A stretch of DNA of 64,000 bases from Culturomica sp. (GTDB lineage Bacteria > Bacteroidota > Bacteroidia > Bacteroidales > Marinifilaceae), in contig JAISVB010000007.1 of the NCBI GenBank assembly GCA_031271755.1, forward strand, positions 1 to 64,000, given 5' to 3'. A model generated the notes under the pieces. The model saw only the letters and a program-made list of their open reading frames with translations. It was not told the DNA's origin and did no database searches. Below, piece by piece: positions 1 to 8,870 of this stretch. Positions within the stretch are counted from its first letter, which is position 1, and each line of letters begins with the position of its first letter. Both the position numbers and the translations under genes were made by a program.

Positions 1-9
1 GAGTACACT

Positions 10-1443
10 ATGAAACAGATAAAAAAAACAGTACTGGTATTGCTGACGGCAGCCCTTTTTGCCGGATGCAACGACTGGTTCGACGTCAAGCCCAAAACCG
101 AGATCCGGGCCGAAGACCTCTTTAAAACCGAACGGGGCTTTTGGAACGCGCTGACGGGCGTCTACCTGAACATGGCCAACCGGGAAGCCTACGGCGGAAA
201 TCTCTCCTGGGAGGGGATCGAATTTATGGCGTGGCAGCACAAAAACAACACCACCCTCGGTGCTTACTACGACCTTCAACGCGGCAACTACACCGCCACC
301 AGCTCGGTGAATTTTATCAACAAAACCTGGCTTCGGCTCTACAACATCATCGCCGAAGCCAACTACCTGCTCTTTGCGCTGGACGAATACGGCAGCTACC
401 TGAGTCCTGCGGTGTACGACCACATCAAAGGGCAGTGCTTAGGCATCCGCGCCTATTGCCACTTCGACCTGATGCGCCTCTTTGCACAGGGCAACCTGGC
501 GGCCGACCCCTCGTCGCTCACCAAACCCTGCATCCCCTACGTCACTGCGTACAGCAAAGAAATCACCCCGCAACAGAGTTACAGTTGGACACTGAACCGG
601 GCCCTGCAGGATGTAATGGAGGCTCGCGACCTGTTGGACGCCGGCGAATATCCGAAAGAACAGCGCGTATCTACCGAGAAGAACACCCTCCTGAATGTTC
701 CGGGGGCCATGGATCTGTTGGCGGCGCGCATTGAGTTGTGGCGCGGCAACACGGAAGCGGCGCTGCCACACATAACGGATCATGTAGACAGTTTGTTAAA
801 AAATACAACTGTCGGCATCACGAACGACGAATCGATTTTCAAAATTTCCGTGTACAACCTCTTTACCTGGACAGAAAAGCGGTGGGAGGTAACCAACAAC
901 AACCGCCTCATCTCCGTAACGCCCAATTCGGTGGAAGCCAACCTCTTTATGATACTGCCCTATCAGGCCAACTACGGCGTTGACAAGACGGATCTGCGCT
1001 ACCTGAATTGGTACGACCCCTATGAAGAAGGAGATCCAGAGAAGTGGGGCGATCGTTCCATCAAGGTTGAATACTTCACCAACAGTGATGAAAACTACAT
1101 CACGTTGATGCGGCTTTCGGAAATGTTACTGATCGCAGCCGAATGCCAACTGGCCAAAGGCACTTCCGAAGGAAAAGCCAAAGCCATTGAACTGGTCAAC
1201 TACCTGCGCCACCGGCGCGGTAATCCGTCCGGTTACGACGTGGCGGACGACGTGGCGGACACAGACCTCCTCGAAATCATCCGGCTGGAGCAATTGCGCG
1301 AAGTTTCGCAGGAGGGACAGGCGTTCTTCCTCTACAAACGCATCAACCAGGAGCGGCCGATAAACTCGGAAAATCCGATGACCGCTGCAGAATACGTGCT
1401 GCCCTACCCGCAAGGCGAACAGCAGGTGGGACACCAACAATGA
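10..1443 (+). CDS. SusD/RagB family nutrient-binding outer-membrane lipoprotein
   Basis: SusD-like proteins sit on the cell surface as the lid of a SusC TonB-dependent channel and capture glycans or peptides. The 477-residue product has a lipoprotein signal ending in AGC with the lipidated Cys at residue 20, followed by the early SusD segment with its DLF and Trp-rich start. The C-terminal half carries the RagB/SusD features of a helix near RLSEMLLIAAEC, a RRGNP stretch and an EqLREvsqEGQaFF block. Translation starts at the ATG nine bases into the window. The SusC partner is expected just upstream, outside the window. It leads a co-directional set with the DUF4843 and PKD-like lipoproteins (17-base gap to the next gene). 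The substrate cannot be told from sequence. Confidence 0.93.
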   Translation: MKQIKKTVLVLLTAALFAGCNDWFDVKPKTEIRAEDLFKTERGFWNALTGVYLNMANREAYGGNLSWEGIEFMAWQHKNNTTLGAYYDLQRGNYTATSSVNFINKTWLRLYNIIAEANYLLFALDEYGSYLSPAVYDHIKGQCLGIRAYCHFDLMRLFAQGNLAADPSSLTKPCIPYVTAYSKEITPQQSYSWTLNRALQDVMEARDLLDAGEYPKEQRVSTEKNTLLNVPGAMDLLAARIELWRGNTEAALPHITDHVDSLLKNTTVGITNDESIFKISVYNLFTWTEKRWEVTNNNRLISVTPNSVEANLFMILPYQANYGVDKTDLRYLNWYDPYEEGDPEKWGDRSIKVEYFTNSDENYITLMRLSEMLLIAAECQLAKGTSEGKAKAIELVNYLRHRRGNPSGYDVADDVADTDLLEIIRLEQLREVSQEGQAFFLYKRINQERPINSENPMTAAEYVLPYPQGEQQVGHQQ

Positions 1444-1460
1444 TTTAAAAACGCAAAACC

Positions 1461-2249
1461 ATGAAAAAGACCATACTTTTTTGGGCAGCGCTGGCAGTGG
1501 GACTGTCGGCCTGCGAGCAGGACGAGATCGATACCTTCGAGTCGGCCCATCAGATGGTGGCATTCACCACCGCCGCCACTACCAAAACATTTGTAGGGCT
1601 TCCGGACGGCGCAAAGATCGTAGTGGAAATTCCTATTAAGGTAGCGGGCGATATAGCAGACACAGTGCGGAAGGCTGTTTTTGTACAGGCCAACGACACG
1701 GTGACCACCCTCCCCGCCGACAAATGGACCATTCTGGCCGCCGAAATTCCCGCAGGCGCCTGGGAAGGAGTATTGCGCATGGAGATCACCAAGCCGTGGG
1801 CGGCCGACGACACCGTCCGGAAAGACCTGCTCCTGCGGGTGGTGACAGCCGACGGCGGAGATTTTTACGCCGGCCCCGAAAGCCGGCGGCACACGCTCAC
1901 CATCAGCAACAAGATCCAACCGCCCCGTACCTGGGACTCCATGCTGTCTACGGCAAAAACCTTCAGCATCGGCTTCTTTTCGCCCGCCTACTACGCGTGG
2001 ATCATCGAGGAAACCGGATACACGGAGTTTCCGGTGAATGAAGCCATTCCGGGAATCAACCTGGACGGCAACGGGATTCCGCAGAAGTGGTCCTCCGCCC
2101 AACGGACGGACTTCTTAGCCAACCTGACATTCCTGCTTGCGGCACGCAATGCAAGGGTCGGTTCGCCGCTGCTGCACGACGAAGGCGACGGTAAAGGCCA
2201 ACCGGTGGAGGTGGGGAAAAACATCTACACCCCGCTTCCCTCCGAATAA
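1461..2249 (+). CDS. DUF4843 domain lipoprotein
   Basis: A 262-residue predicted lipoprotein (signal peptide with Cys at residue 18, LSAC) of the DUF4843 type, which regularly follows SusD in Bacteroidetes loci that also carry a PKD-like lipoprotein. The N-terminal half looks like a beta-sandwich built on a central VVEIPIKVAGDIADTV-type strand. The C-terminal part, around residues 150-235, is helical and aromatic. The function is unknown; a role as a surface accessory to the SusCD pair is inferred from position only. It lies 17 bases after SusD and 15 bases before the next gene, so co-transcription is likely. Confidence 0.8.
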   Translation: MKKTILFWAALAVGLSACEQDEIDTFESAHQMVAFTTAATTKTFVGLPDGAKIVVEIPIKVAGDIADTVRKAVFVQANDTVTTLPADKWTILAAEIPAGAWEGVLRMEITKPWAADDTVRKDLLLRVVTADGGDFYAGPESRRHTLTISNKIQPPRTWDSMLSTAKTFSIGFFSPAYYAWIIEETGYTEFPVNEAIPGINLDGNGIPQKWSSAQRTDFLANLTFLLAARNARVGSPLLHDEGDGKGQPVEVGKNIYTPLPSE

Positions 2250-2264
2250 CAAACCGCTTAAATA

Positions 2265-4064
2265 ATGAACAACATGAAAAAATACATTCTGTGGGCGCTC
2301 GCTTTCACCGGCACGCTGGGCGCGTGCTACGAGGACGACAGCATCCGCGCCGACTACTCGATGCTGGAAAACATCACCACCATCTACAAGGTCAACCGAG
2401 ATGAGGTGTTCACCGTGAAATACATGGAATCTAAAACATTCGAACCGAAATTCCGGTACATTCGGAACGTAATCGACACCATCGACTTTACCCCGGAGGA
2501 ATACGCCCAATACGACTACCGGTGGCGGCTGGCCATCAACCCGGGCAATGCGGACGACACAACGCGCATCACCATCGGCACCGGCTATCCGCTGACGACT
2601 ATCGTCGGCCACCAACCCGCAACGGGCTACAACCTGTTGCTGGAGATGACGGAAAAGGCCACCGGCATGAAACACCAAATTACCTGGATCACCAACGTGG
2701 AAGCGGGCAATGTGGGATCGGGCCTGGTGGTGGCCTATACGCACGACGGGGGGGCGACCTCCGACATGGCGCTGCTGCGCGGGTACCACTACGTGTCCAA
2801 CAGCACAGACCTCCTGACCCCCGACTCGTTGGGCCAGATGCCCGAAGCGCTGATCATGTACGATGTATTCAGCAAAGCAAACGGAGGGATGCCGGCCGAC
2901 GGCGTGATCTCCTCCGTCCTGGCCAGCGGGAAATCGACGGCGATAGGGGCGGCCCGCGTAATGGACATCGTGGTGCGGGACAAGCACTACTACCGCTTGG
3001 ATCCCAACTCCTTTAAAATCACCAGCAGTGACGGAGCGATGTTTAACTTCCGTCCTGTAACGTGGGCGCCCAAAAACGCCTATGCGGTCCCCGCCAACGA
3101 CATGTGGAACCGGATATTCTTCGTCAATGCCACCAGCGGGCACGTCAGTACGAGCGCCCCTTGGATGTACACTTCGCTGGCCGCCAGCGACACCGCCTTC
3201 GCCATACACCCCGATGTATGTGTAACCACCTCTTCTACCGGCTTCGGTGTTGCACAGTATTTCGACACCAAGAACGGACGGATTGTCGGCGTGGGTTCTG
3301 CGAACAGGGTTATGCTTATCCAACAACCCAACATGGGCTGTTTTGCTCTGAATGCGTTAAGCGCATTCGAACCGCTCTACGCAGGGCTGGCTGAGAACGG
3401 CAGGTGGACGGCGGCGTGGGTACTGAAAGAGAAAAACAGCGGCAAGCGCTACTGTTACCTCGTGAGAAATGCCAACTCAGTTTCCCCCTATGCAGCATAC
3501 GGGGGGGCCATCATGGACATGAGCGGATGCACCGATTTCGACAAATCGACCGCCTGGACCACTTCCCTGAAGACCACTGGGGCCACGTATGGCAGGAATC
3601 CCGGGAACAGTTGGCTCTACTACGCAGTGGGCAACAAGGTCTACGCCGTAGAGATCAGGTCGGAAGACCAGTCGTCCGGGGACGCGCCGCTCACCCCCAC
3701 CGCGGAACATGTTTTCTCCATTCCGGCGGAAGAGGAGATCACCCACCTCCGTTGGCACTTAGAAAACGGATCGGTGTTCTACTCGCGGAACAACGAAAAT
3801 CGCCCGCAATTCAACTACAACGGCACCAATTACGCCACTCCCTACATCTACACCTCCCGCAACCGGTTGTTGACCATTGCTTCGTACAACAGCGGAACCC
3901 AGGAGGGCAAAATCTACGCAGTTCCCTGCCCGGCCCCGGCCGGCGGCTACTTAGTAGGCGACGGTGTATCGGCAACCACTCCGGACGATCCGGTTTGGGG
4001 GCAATACATCGGCCAGTGGGGCGGTTTCGGCAAGATCATCGCACTCGGTTACCGCAGTTATTAA
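2265..4064 (+). CDS. PKD-like family surface lipoprotein
   Basis: A predicted 599-residue lipoprotein; an equally plausible start is the ATG at 2274, which gives a cleaner signal peptide with the lipidated Cys at residue 18 (LGAC). It begins with a PKD/Ig-like region (about residues 25-160), and the remaining ~400 residues are rich in beta strands, Gly and Tyr, consistent with a propeller-like domain. It matches the PKD-like lipoproteins that follow DUF4843 in SusD loci. It is probably a surface glycan- or peptide-binding component, but the ligand is unknown. It is the last gene before a strong terminator-like hairpin. Confidence 0.75.
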   Translation: MNNMKKYILWALAFTGTLGACYEDDSIRADYSMLENITTIYKVNRDEVFTVKYMESKTFEPKFRYIRNVIDTIDFTPEEYAQYDYRWRLAINPGNADDTTRITIGTGYPLTTIVGHQPATGYNLLLEMTEKATGMKHQITWITNVEAGNVGSGLVVAYTHDGGATSDMALLRGYHYVSNSTDLLTPDSLGQMPEALIMYDVFSKANGGMPADGVISSVLASGKSTAIGAARVMDIVVRDKHYYRLDPNSFKITSSDGAMFNFRPVTWAPKNAYAVPANDMWNRIFFVNATSGHVSTSAPWMYTSLAASDTAFAIHPDVCVTTSSTGFGVAQYFDTKNGRIVGVGSANRVMLIQQPNMGCFALNALSAFEPLYAGLAENGRWTAAWVLKEKNSGKRYCYLVRNANSVSPYAAYGGAIMDMSGCTDFDKSTAWTTSLKTTGATYGRNPGNSWLYYAVGNKVYAVEIRSEDQSSGDAPLTPTAEHVFSIPAEEEITHLRWHLENGSVFYSRNNENRPQFNYNGTNYATPYIYTSRNRLLTIASYNSGTQEGKIYAVPCPAPAGGYLVGDGVSATTPDDPVWGQYIGQWGGFGKIIALGYRSY

Positions 4065-4133
4065 CCCCCGATAAAATAGCTTATTTGTTTAGTTGTTAGT
4101 TTTTTCTTTATTAGTTTTAGTTTAGTTAGACAA

Positions 4134-4189
4134 GAACCCCTGCACGCTGGCCAGCGTACGCAAATACGCCTTCCTCGTGCGGGGTTTTT
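4134..4189 (+). terminator. Rho-independent terminator after the SusD-type operon
   Basis: An AACCCC(T)GCACG arm at 4135 onward pairs with CGTGCGGGGTT at 4176-4186 around a loop that holds a second small palindrome (GCTGGCCAGC), and a run of five T follows (4185-4189). Only about 30 bases separate it from the next start codon, with no promoter visible there, so the downstream thioredoxin gene may depend on read-through. Confidence 0.75.
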
Positions 4190-4220
4190 AATGAAAAAAA
4201 CACCTGAAAAAGCATAAAAT

Positions 4221-5819
4221 ATGATACGCAAAAATCTTTTATCTGTTTTCACCGCCCTGCTCCTCCTCTCCTGCGCCTCCGTACCCGGCGTAAAATTCGG
4301 GGACAACCTGGAAAAAGCGCTGGAAAAAGCAAAAAAGGCGGAAAAACCGGTTTTCGTGGTGCTGTTGGATCAGGAGAACAAGAATTCCCAAAAAATGCAC
4401 CAGGAGGTATTTCCCGATACGGCAACGGGCGAATACTATAACGCACATTTTGTACCGGTGTTGCTGTGGGAAAACTCCCCGCAGGCGGAAGAACTGTTTT
4501 CCCGGTACGGCTTTACCTATTACCCCGCCTTTCTGTTCCTATCGCCCGAAGGGGATTTCCTGAAAAAAGAGGCGGGCTTCCGCGATCCGGAAGCGCTGCT
4601 CCGCATGGGACAGGAATACAAAGTGCCGGAAGCCGACACGCTCGCTGCACTGCGCCGGGCGTTTGATGCCGGCGCGATCAGCCGGGAGCAGTTGAAAGCA
4701 TACCTCGAACTCTCCTCCTCCTTCGGGATACAAAACAGGAAGGCGCTGGAGCAATGGATCGAGTCTGACCGGGAAGGAGCGGTAAGCGCCGAAACCTTCA
4801 CGCTCATCAACAGCCAGCGATGCGATGTGCAGAGCATGCCGTTCCGCTTTGTGCTCGACCACGCCGCAGGCTTTGCCGCCGTTGTGGGCGAAAACGAGGT
4901 GGAACTCTACATCTACGGAAAGTACCTGGAACACCTCCGCGCACTGCCGGAGGGCGAAAGGGAAACCTTCATAGCCGGGCTGCGCGAAGGCGGATACCCG
5001 CAAGCCGGTGCCCTGACGGAACACCTGGCGCTGCCCCCTTTCCAAAGCAAGAGCCCGGCGGACAAAGAGTTGCTGGAACGCATCGACCGGCTGACAGATA
5101 CTTATCCGGTCATCGCCCCCTTCCTCGGCAAAGAGATGATGCGCCAGGTCAACAAAAAAAATCCCGGATTCGACGAACACATGGTCGAATTTACCGGCAA
5201 GATAGCGGCCTATGCTCCGGCCCAGGCCGCACAGATCGCGCGTTACATTGCCAATAATTACCTGACACCGTACGGCGACATACTGGCCGCCGACCCGTGG
5301 GTAAACCGCTACCTGCTGTGGAGCGGCAACCCCGACTACGACCCGAGGATCACCAAATTCGTAAAACAGGCCACCGGCGAATATCCGAGCGATGATTACG
5401 GCAAAGAGATGCCCGATTATTCCTTGAAAGACCTGAACGGCAAAGAAGTATCCATCAGCAGCCTCCGCGGGAAATTCCTCCTGATGGACTTCTGGGCTTC
5501 GTGGTGCGGACCGTGCAAGGCCGACATCCCGCATGTAAAAGCCGCTTACGAAAAATTCAAGAACGCTCCCATTCGCTTTGTCAGCATCACCAACGACCGG
5601 AACGACGACGATTGGAAAAAGGCGGTGGCGGAAATCAATGTACCGTGGCTCCATGTGACCTCCAAAGGCACCGACATGTTGCGCAAATACGGCGTACACG
5701 GCATTCCCCGCATCATGGTGCTCGATCCGCAGGGGCGGTTGGTGGCCGACCATTTAAGCGGTGCCACTATCGAAGTACAACTGAACCGGTTGGCTAAAAA
5801 ATACGGCTGGAAACTGTAA
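4221..5819 (+). CDS. TlpA-like thioredoxin-fold lipoprotein with two thioredoxin-like domains
   Basis: The 532-residue product has a lipoprotein signal (Cys at residue 18, LLSC). An N-terminal thioredoxin-7-like domain at about 25-145 lacks a CxxC pair, having KNSQKM where the motif would be. A helical linker spans about 145-385. A C-terminal AhpC/TSA-Redoxin domain (about 390-530) holds the classical WCGPC site with Cys429 and Cys432 and the cis-Pro region near HGIPRIM. Such proteins are periplasmic or outer-membrane thiol-disulfide reductases and often accompany SusCD loci in Bacteroidales. The redox partner is unknown. It lies 31 bases after the terminator of the upstream operon. Confidence 0.88.
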   Translation: MIRKNLLSVFTALLLLSCASVPGVKFGDNLEKALEKAKKAEKPVFVVLLDQENKNSQKMHQEVFPDTATGEYYNAHFVPVLLWENSPQAEELFSRYGFTYYPAFLFLSPEGDFLKKEAGFRDPEALLRMGQEYKVPEADTLAALRRAFDAGAISREQLKAYLELSSSFGIQNRKALEQWIESDREGAVSAETFTLINSQRCDVQSMPFRFVLDHAAGFAAVVGENEVELYIYGKYLEHLRALPEGERETFIAGLREGGYPQAGALTEHLALPPFQSKSPADKELLERIDRLTDTYPVIAPFLGKEMMRQVNKKNPGFDEHMVEFTGKIAAYAPAQAAQIARYIANNYLTPYGDILAADPWVNRYLLWSGNPDYDPRITKFVKQATGEYPSDDYGKEMPDYSLKDLNGKEVSISSLRGKFLLMDFWASWCGPCKADIPHVKAAYEKFKNAPIRFVSITNDRNDDDWKKAVAEINVPWLHVTSKGTDMLRKYGVHGIPRIMVLDPQGRLVADHLSGATIEVQLNRLAKKYGWKL

Positions 5820-5897
5820 AAACCGACCTTTCACACAAAGAACTTTTTATACCGGGCGAACGCTCAAACCCCCTTCGCATCGTTCCGCCAACCCCAC

Positions 5898-5942
5898 GGC
5901 CTGCTGTTTTCGGAAGCCCAAACGCCTCCCCAACAGCAGGCC
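5898..5942 (+). terminator. Probable terminator downstream of the TlpA-like gene
   Basis: Eleven bases at 5898-5908 (GGCCTGCTGTT) are the exact reverse complement of 5932-5942, with a 23-base loop. The T-tract is poor (TGTTATTT), so the assignment rests on the stem and on its place 80 bases after a stop codon. Confidence 0.5.
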
Positions 5943-6014
5943 TGTTATTTCAGCCCCATTTGCGACACAAATCCAAAATCCGCTCTACAATCAGGCAACA
6001 ACCGGGTATAAAGG

Positions 6015-6510
6015 TTATTGTAATTTGTTTTTGGCTTCCTCAGTCAAATAATAACCGCCGGTTTTCTTTGAACCCCGGTATTCAACGAGTTCTTTCTTCC
6101 TTAATATACGTATATAACGTTCAATTGTGGCATCGCTTTTATTCATTCGGGACGCGATTTCGACAGCGTTTAAACCCGGGACATTTAAGAGAATATGCAC
6201 AATTTCATTTATCCCCTCATTTATTCCCTCATTTATCCCCTCATGAAGAATATTGAAAACTGTATTATTCTGATTTATAGCGTCATTTATCCCCTCATCT
6301 GAAAAAAAGGCGGGATGTATCGGAAGAGTTGTAATGAAATAACTGTAATTATCGTCCGTCTCAAATACCCTTTTGCATTTCATCCAACTTATTCCCGAAG
6401 TACAACTACAATATTCGAAAAGGCAAGCAATTTCCGTAGTCCGATTGATTTATACAGCACCCCATCATCATTCTGTATCATTTTACACATTTTTCCACAT
6501 AAAATACGTA
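6015..6510 (-). pseudogene. Decayed 3' end of an AlbA_2/AAA_4-type ATP-binding regulator with a C-terminal winged helix
   Basis: The open part (6015-6383) encodes about 122 residues: a KRVFETDDNYSYFITTLPIH segment typical of the region just before the winged helix in AlbA_2 (putative DNA-binding, RecG-like) proteins, a Glu-Gly-Ile-Asn repeat spacer, then a winged-helix DNA-binding domain ending with KKTGGYYLTEEAKNKLQ. The frame stays open upstream to a stop near 6449. The adjacent frame (about 6389-6510) contains an MCKMIQNDDG...IVVVLRE stretch that fits the preceding family segment, so a frameshift plus loss of the N-terminal ATPase part is likely. The rest is gone; copA begins at 6578. It is probably non-functional. 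A small stand-alone DNA-binding protein is the alternative. Confidence 0.55.
6206..6295. repeat. In-frame 12-bp tandem repeat (Glu-Gly-Ile-Asn units)
   Basis: Three near-identical 12-base units of the type CATTTATCCCCT lie head to tail at 6206-6241, one of them with a single T for C, and a fourth copy stands alone at 6284-6295. Read on the minus strand they encode EGIN units inside the decayed winged-helix gene. Being multiples of three, they would change spacer length without breaking the frame. Confidence 0.8.
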
Positions 6511-6577
6511 ACTTTCCTATCCACATTGCCGATGCAGTAAAAAGCGGAACACAAAAAAGACAAAAAAACAGAGAACA

Positions 6578-8809
6578 ATGGCAAACAGTACATACACCAA
6601 AAAAACATTCCCCGTACTGGACATGGGATGCGCCTCGTGCGCCGCCAAGGTCGAAAAGAAACTGAACAACCGGGAGGGAGTATCGACAGCAACGGTCAAT
6701 TATGCCGCTGCGACCGCAACCGTCGAATACAACCCGCAGCAGGTTACGCCCGAAGCATTGCGCGAAACAGTGCGGGAGGCAGGCTACGATCTGTTGATCC
6801 ATTCCGGAGATCCGGAAGATGCGGAAGATCTCCCCGACGACCCGGAAGCCTTCCGGACAGCAAAATTCCGGCAACTGAAACGCCGTACCGTCTGGGCGAT
6901 CCTGCTCTCCATACCTCTTTTTATACTCGGCATGTGGGGAACGGGCATCCCTTACGCCAACCAGATCATGTGCGCCCTCTCCGCGCCGGTAGTCTTCCGG
7001 TTGGGAAGCAGATTCTTCACGGATGCGTGGAAGCAACTGAAACACCGGTCGGCCGATATGAACACACTGGTAGCTCTCAGCACCGGCATTGCATGGATAT
7101 TCAGCCTCTTCAACATGCTCTTCCCGGCATTCTGGCTTTCGCGGGGCATTGAGCCGCACGTCTGGTTCGAAGCATCAAGCGTCATCATCGCCTTCATCCT
7201 GTTGGGACGATTACTGGAAGAACGCGCCAAAGGAAACACCTCCTCCGCCATCAAAAAACTGATGGGACTGCAACCCAAAACCGTTACCGTCATCGACAAC
7301 GCGGGAGTACAGCGTGAAATTCCCGTCGACCGGGTAAAAACAGGCGACATTCTGGTAGTCAAACCGGGACAGCAGATCGCCGTGGACGGCTTGGTGACAG
7401 CAGGAAGTTCATACGTGGACGAAAGCATGCTGAGCGGCGAACCGGTGCCGGTATTGAAACAACCCCATACACAGGTCTTTGCCGGCACCATCAACCAAAA
7501 AGGCAGTTTTCAATTCCGTGCCGCAAAAGTCGGCGCAGAAACCCTGCTGGCGCAGATCATCCGGATGATCCGGGAAGCGCAGGGCAGCAAAGCCCCGGTA
7601 CAAAAATTGGCGGACAAAGTGGCTTCCGTCTTTGTACCGGCCATCATCGGTATTTCCCTGCTATCATTTATTTTATGGCTCGTGCTCGACCCCGCAAACG
7701 GATTTACCCGCGGATTACTGGCCCTGGTCACCGTCCTGATCGTTGCCTGTCCGTGTGCGCTGGGGCTGGCCACACCGACAGCCATCATGGTGGGGATCGG
7801 CAAAGGAGCGGAACAGGGGATCCTGATCAGAGACGCCGAAAGCCTCGAAACCGCCGGGAAAGTAAACGCCGCGGTTCTCGACAAGACCGGCACGCTTACC
7901 GAAGGGAAACCGGTCGTTGCAGAGATCGTATGGCTGAACGGGGACGACAGCCTGAAAAGCATCTTTTACAGCCTGGAACAACATTCCGAACATCCGCTGG
8001 CAGAAGCCGTCGTCAGGTATTTCGGCGACACGCCCGCAACACCGTTAAAGCACTTTGAAAACCTCGCCGGCAAGGGGGTAAAAAGCACGACAGGGGGAAA
8101 AGTGTGGCTGGCCGGAAATGCCCGCCTGCTGCGCGAAAACAACATCGCGATCGCCCCCGCACTGGAAAAGCAGGCAGAGAAGTGGATCCAAAAAGCGATG
8201 ACCGTGGTTTGGTTTGCCGGCGACGGAGAAGCGGTAGCCATAGCGGCGATCACCGACAAGATCCGGGAGGGTTCGGCAGAGGCCGTCGCCCAGCTCCGCC
8301 GCGAAGGGATCGATGTCTACCTGCTGACCGGCGACAACGAAGCCGCCGCCCGTTCTGTCGCCTCCGGAGCCGGGATCGAACAGTTCCGGGCAGGCGTATT
8401 GCCTCCGGAAAAAGCCGGATTCGTAAAACAATTGCAACAAAGCGGCAAGGTCGTAGCCATGGTGGGAGACGGCATTAACGACAGCGCAGCGTTGGCGCAG
8501 GCCGATCTGGGCATAGCCATGGGCCAGGGGAGCGATATCGCCATAGAAACAGCGCGGATGACGATCATTTCGTCCGATCCCGCCAAAATCCCCGAAGCCA
8601 TCCGCCTGTCGCGCATGACCGTTCGAACCATCCGTCAAAACCTGTTCTGGGCCTTTATCTACAACGTGATCGGCGTTTCGATCGCAGCAGGGGTGCTGTA
8701 TCCGTTTACCGGATTCCTGCTGAACCCCATGCTGGCCGGAGCAGCCATGGCGCTGAGCAGCGTAAGCGTTGTCACCAACAGCCTCAGGCTGAAAACAAGA
8801 AAAATATAG
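6578..8809 (+). CDS. copA: Copper-exporting P1B-type ATPase (CopA family)
   Basis: The 743-residue product begins with one heavy-metal-associated domain (about residues 10-75) whose GCASC motif gives Cys18 and Cys21 as metal ligands. Eight membrane helices are expected. The intramembrane CPC metal site is Cys391-Pro-Cys393 (VACPCALGLATP), which points to Cu(I)/Ag(I). The phosphorylated Asp435 sits in DKTGT, the TGE-type actuator loop is LSGEPVP, the HP locus is SEHPLAEAV, and the hinge GDGIND is present. It pumps copper out of the cytoplasm using ATP. No CopZ, CueR or CsoR-type partner lies beside it. The ATG start is 67 bases after the decayed gene. Confidence 0.95.
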   Translation: MANSTYTKKTFPVLDMGCASCAAKVEKKLNNREGVSTATVNYAAATATVEYNPQQVTPEALRETVREAGYDLLIHSGDPEDAEDLPDDPEAFRTAKFRQLKRRTVWAILLSIPLFILGMWGTGIPYANQIMCALSAPVVFRLGSRFFTDAWKQLKHRSADMNTLVALSTGIAWIFSLFNMLFPAFWLSRGIEPHVWFEASSVIIAFILLGRLLEERAKGNTSSAIKKLMGLQPKTVTVIDNAGVQREIPVDRVKTGDILVVKPGQQIAVDGLVTAGSSYVDESMLSGEPVPVLKQPHTQVFAGTINQKGSFQFRAAKVGAETLLAQIIRMIREAQGSKAPVQKLADKVASVFVPAIIGISLLSFILWLVLDPANGFTRGLLALVTVLIVACPCALGLATPTAIMVGIGKGAEQGILIRDAESLETAGKVNAAVLDKTGTLTEGKPVVAEIVWLNGDDSLKSIFYSLEQHSEHPLAEAVVRYFGDTPATPLKHFENLAGKGVKSTTGGKVWLAGNARLLRENNIAIAPALEKQAEKWIQKAMTVVWFAGDGEAVAIAAITDKIREGSAEAVAQLRREGIDVYLLTGDNEAAARSVASGAGIEQFRAGVLPPEKAGFVKQLQQSGKVVAMVGDGINDSAALAQADLGIAMGQGSDIAIETARMTIISSDPAKIPEAIRLSRMTVRTIRQNLFWAFIYNVIGVSIAAGVLYPFTGFLLNPMLAGAAMALSSVSVVTNSLRLKTRKI

Positions 8810-8830
8810 AAGAATTCTAAAAAATTCTAC

Positions 8831-8838
8831 TACATTTG
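8831..8838 (+). promoter_or_regulatory. Bacteroidetes -7 box upstream of threonine aldolase
   Basis: TACATTTG matches the TAnnTTTG consensus exactly and ends 32 bases before the start codon at 8871. No good TTG element is seen about 20 bases further upstream, so the promoter call is moderate. Confidence 0.5.
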
Positions 8839-8870
8839 GGTGCATAATAACGGGGTAAAAACAAACTGAC

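Larger units (their letters stand above)
5820..6577. other. 758-base region without an intact gene
   Basis: The stretch between the TlpA-like gene and copA holds the hairpin at 5898-5942, the decayed minus-strand gene at about 6015-6510 and its 12-bp repeats. The last ~65 bases before copA contain TAACTTTC at 6509-6516, one base off the TAnnTTTG consensus, which could serve copA; no clear -33 element accompanies it. I see no RNA gene. Confidence 0.6.

Noticed and set aside
4539..5753. 404-codon open frame on the minus strand inside the TlpA-like gene
   Set aside because: It is the antisense shadow of a clear thioredoxin-family gene; it has no recognisable motif and its amino-acid composition is atypical.
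6206..6295. Short regular repeats that might be a CRISPR array
   Set aside because: Units are 12 bases, directly joined without unique spacers, in frame with a protein-like sequence, and no cas genes are near.
6389..7159. 256-codon minus-strand frame across the start of copA
   Set aside because: Most of it is antisense to the metal-binding domain of copA; only its last ~40 codons may be a remnant of the decayed regulator and are described there.
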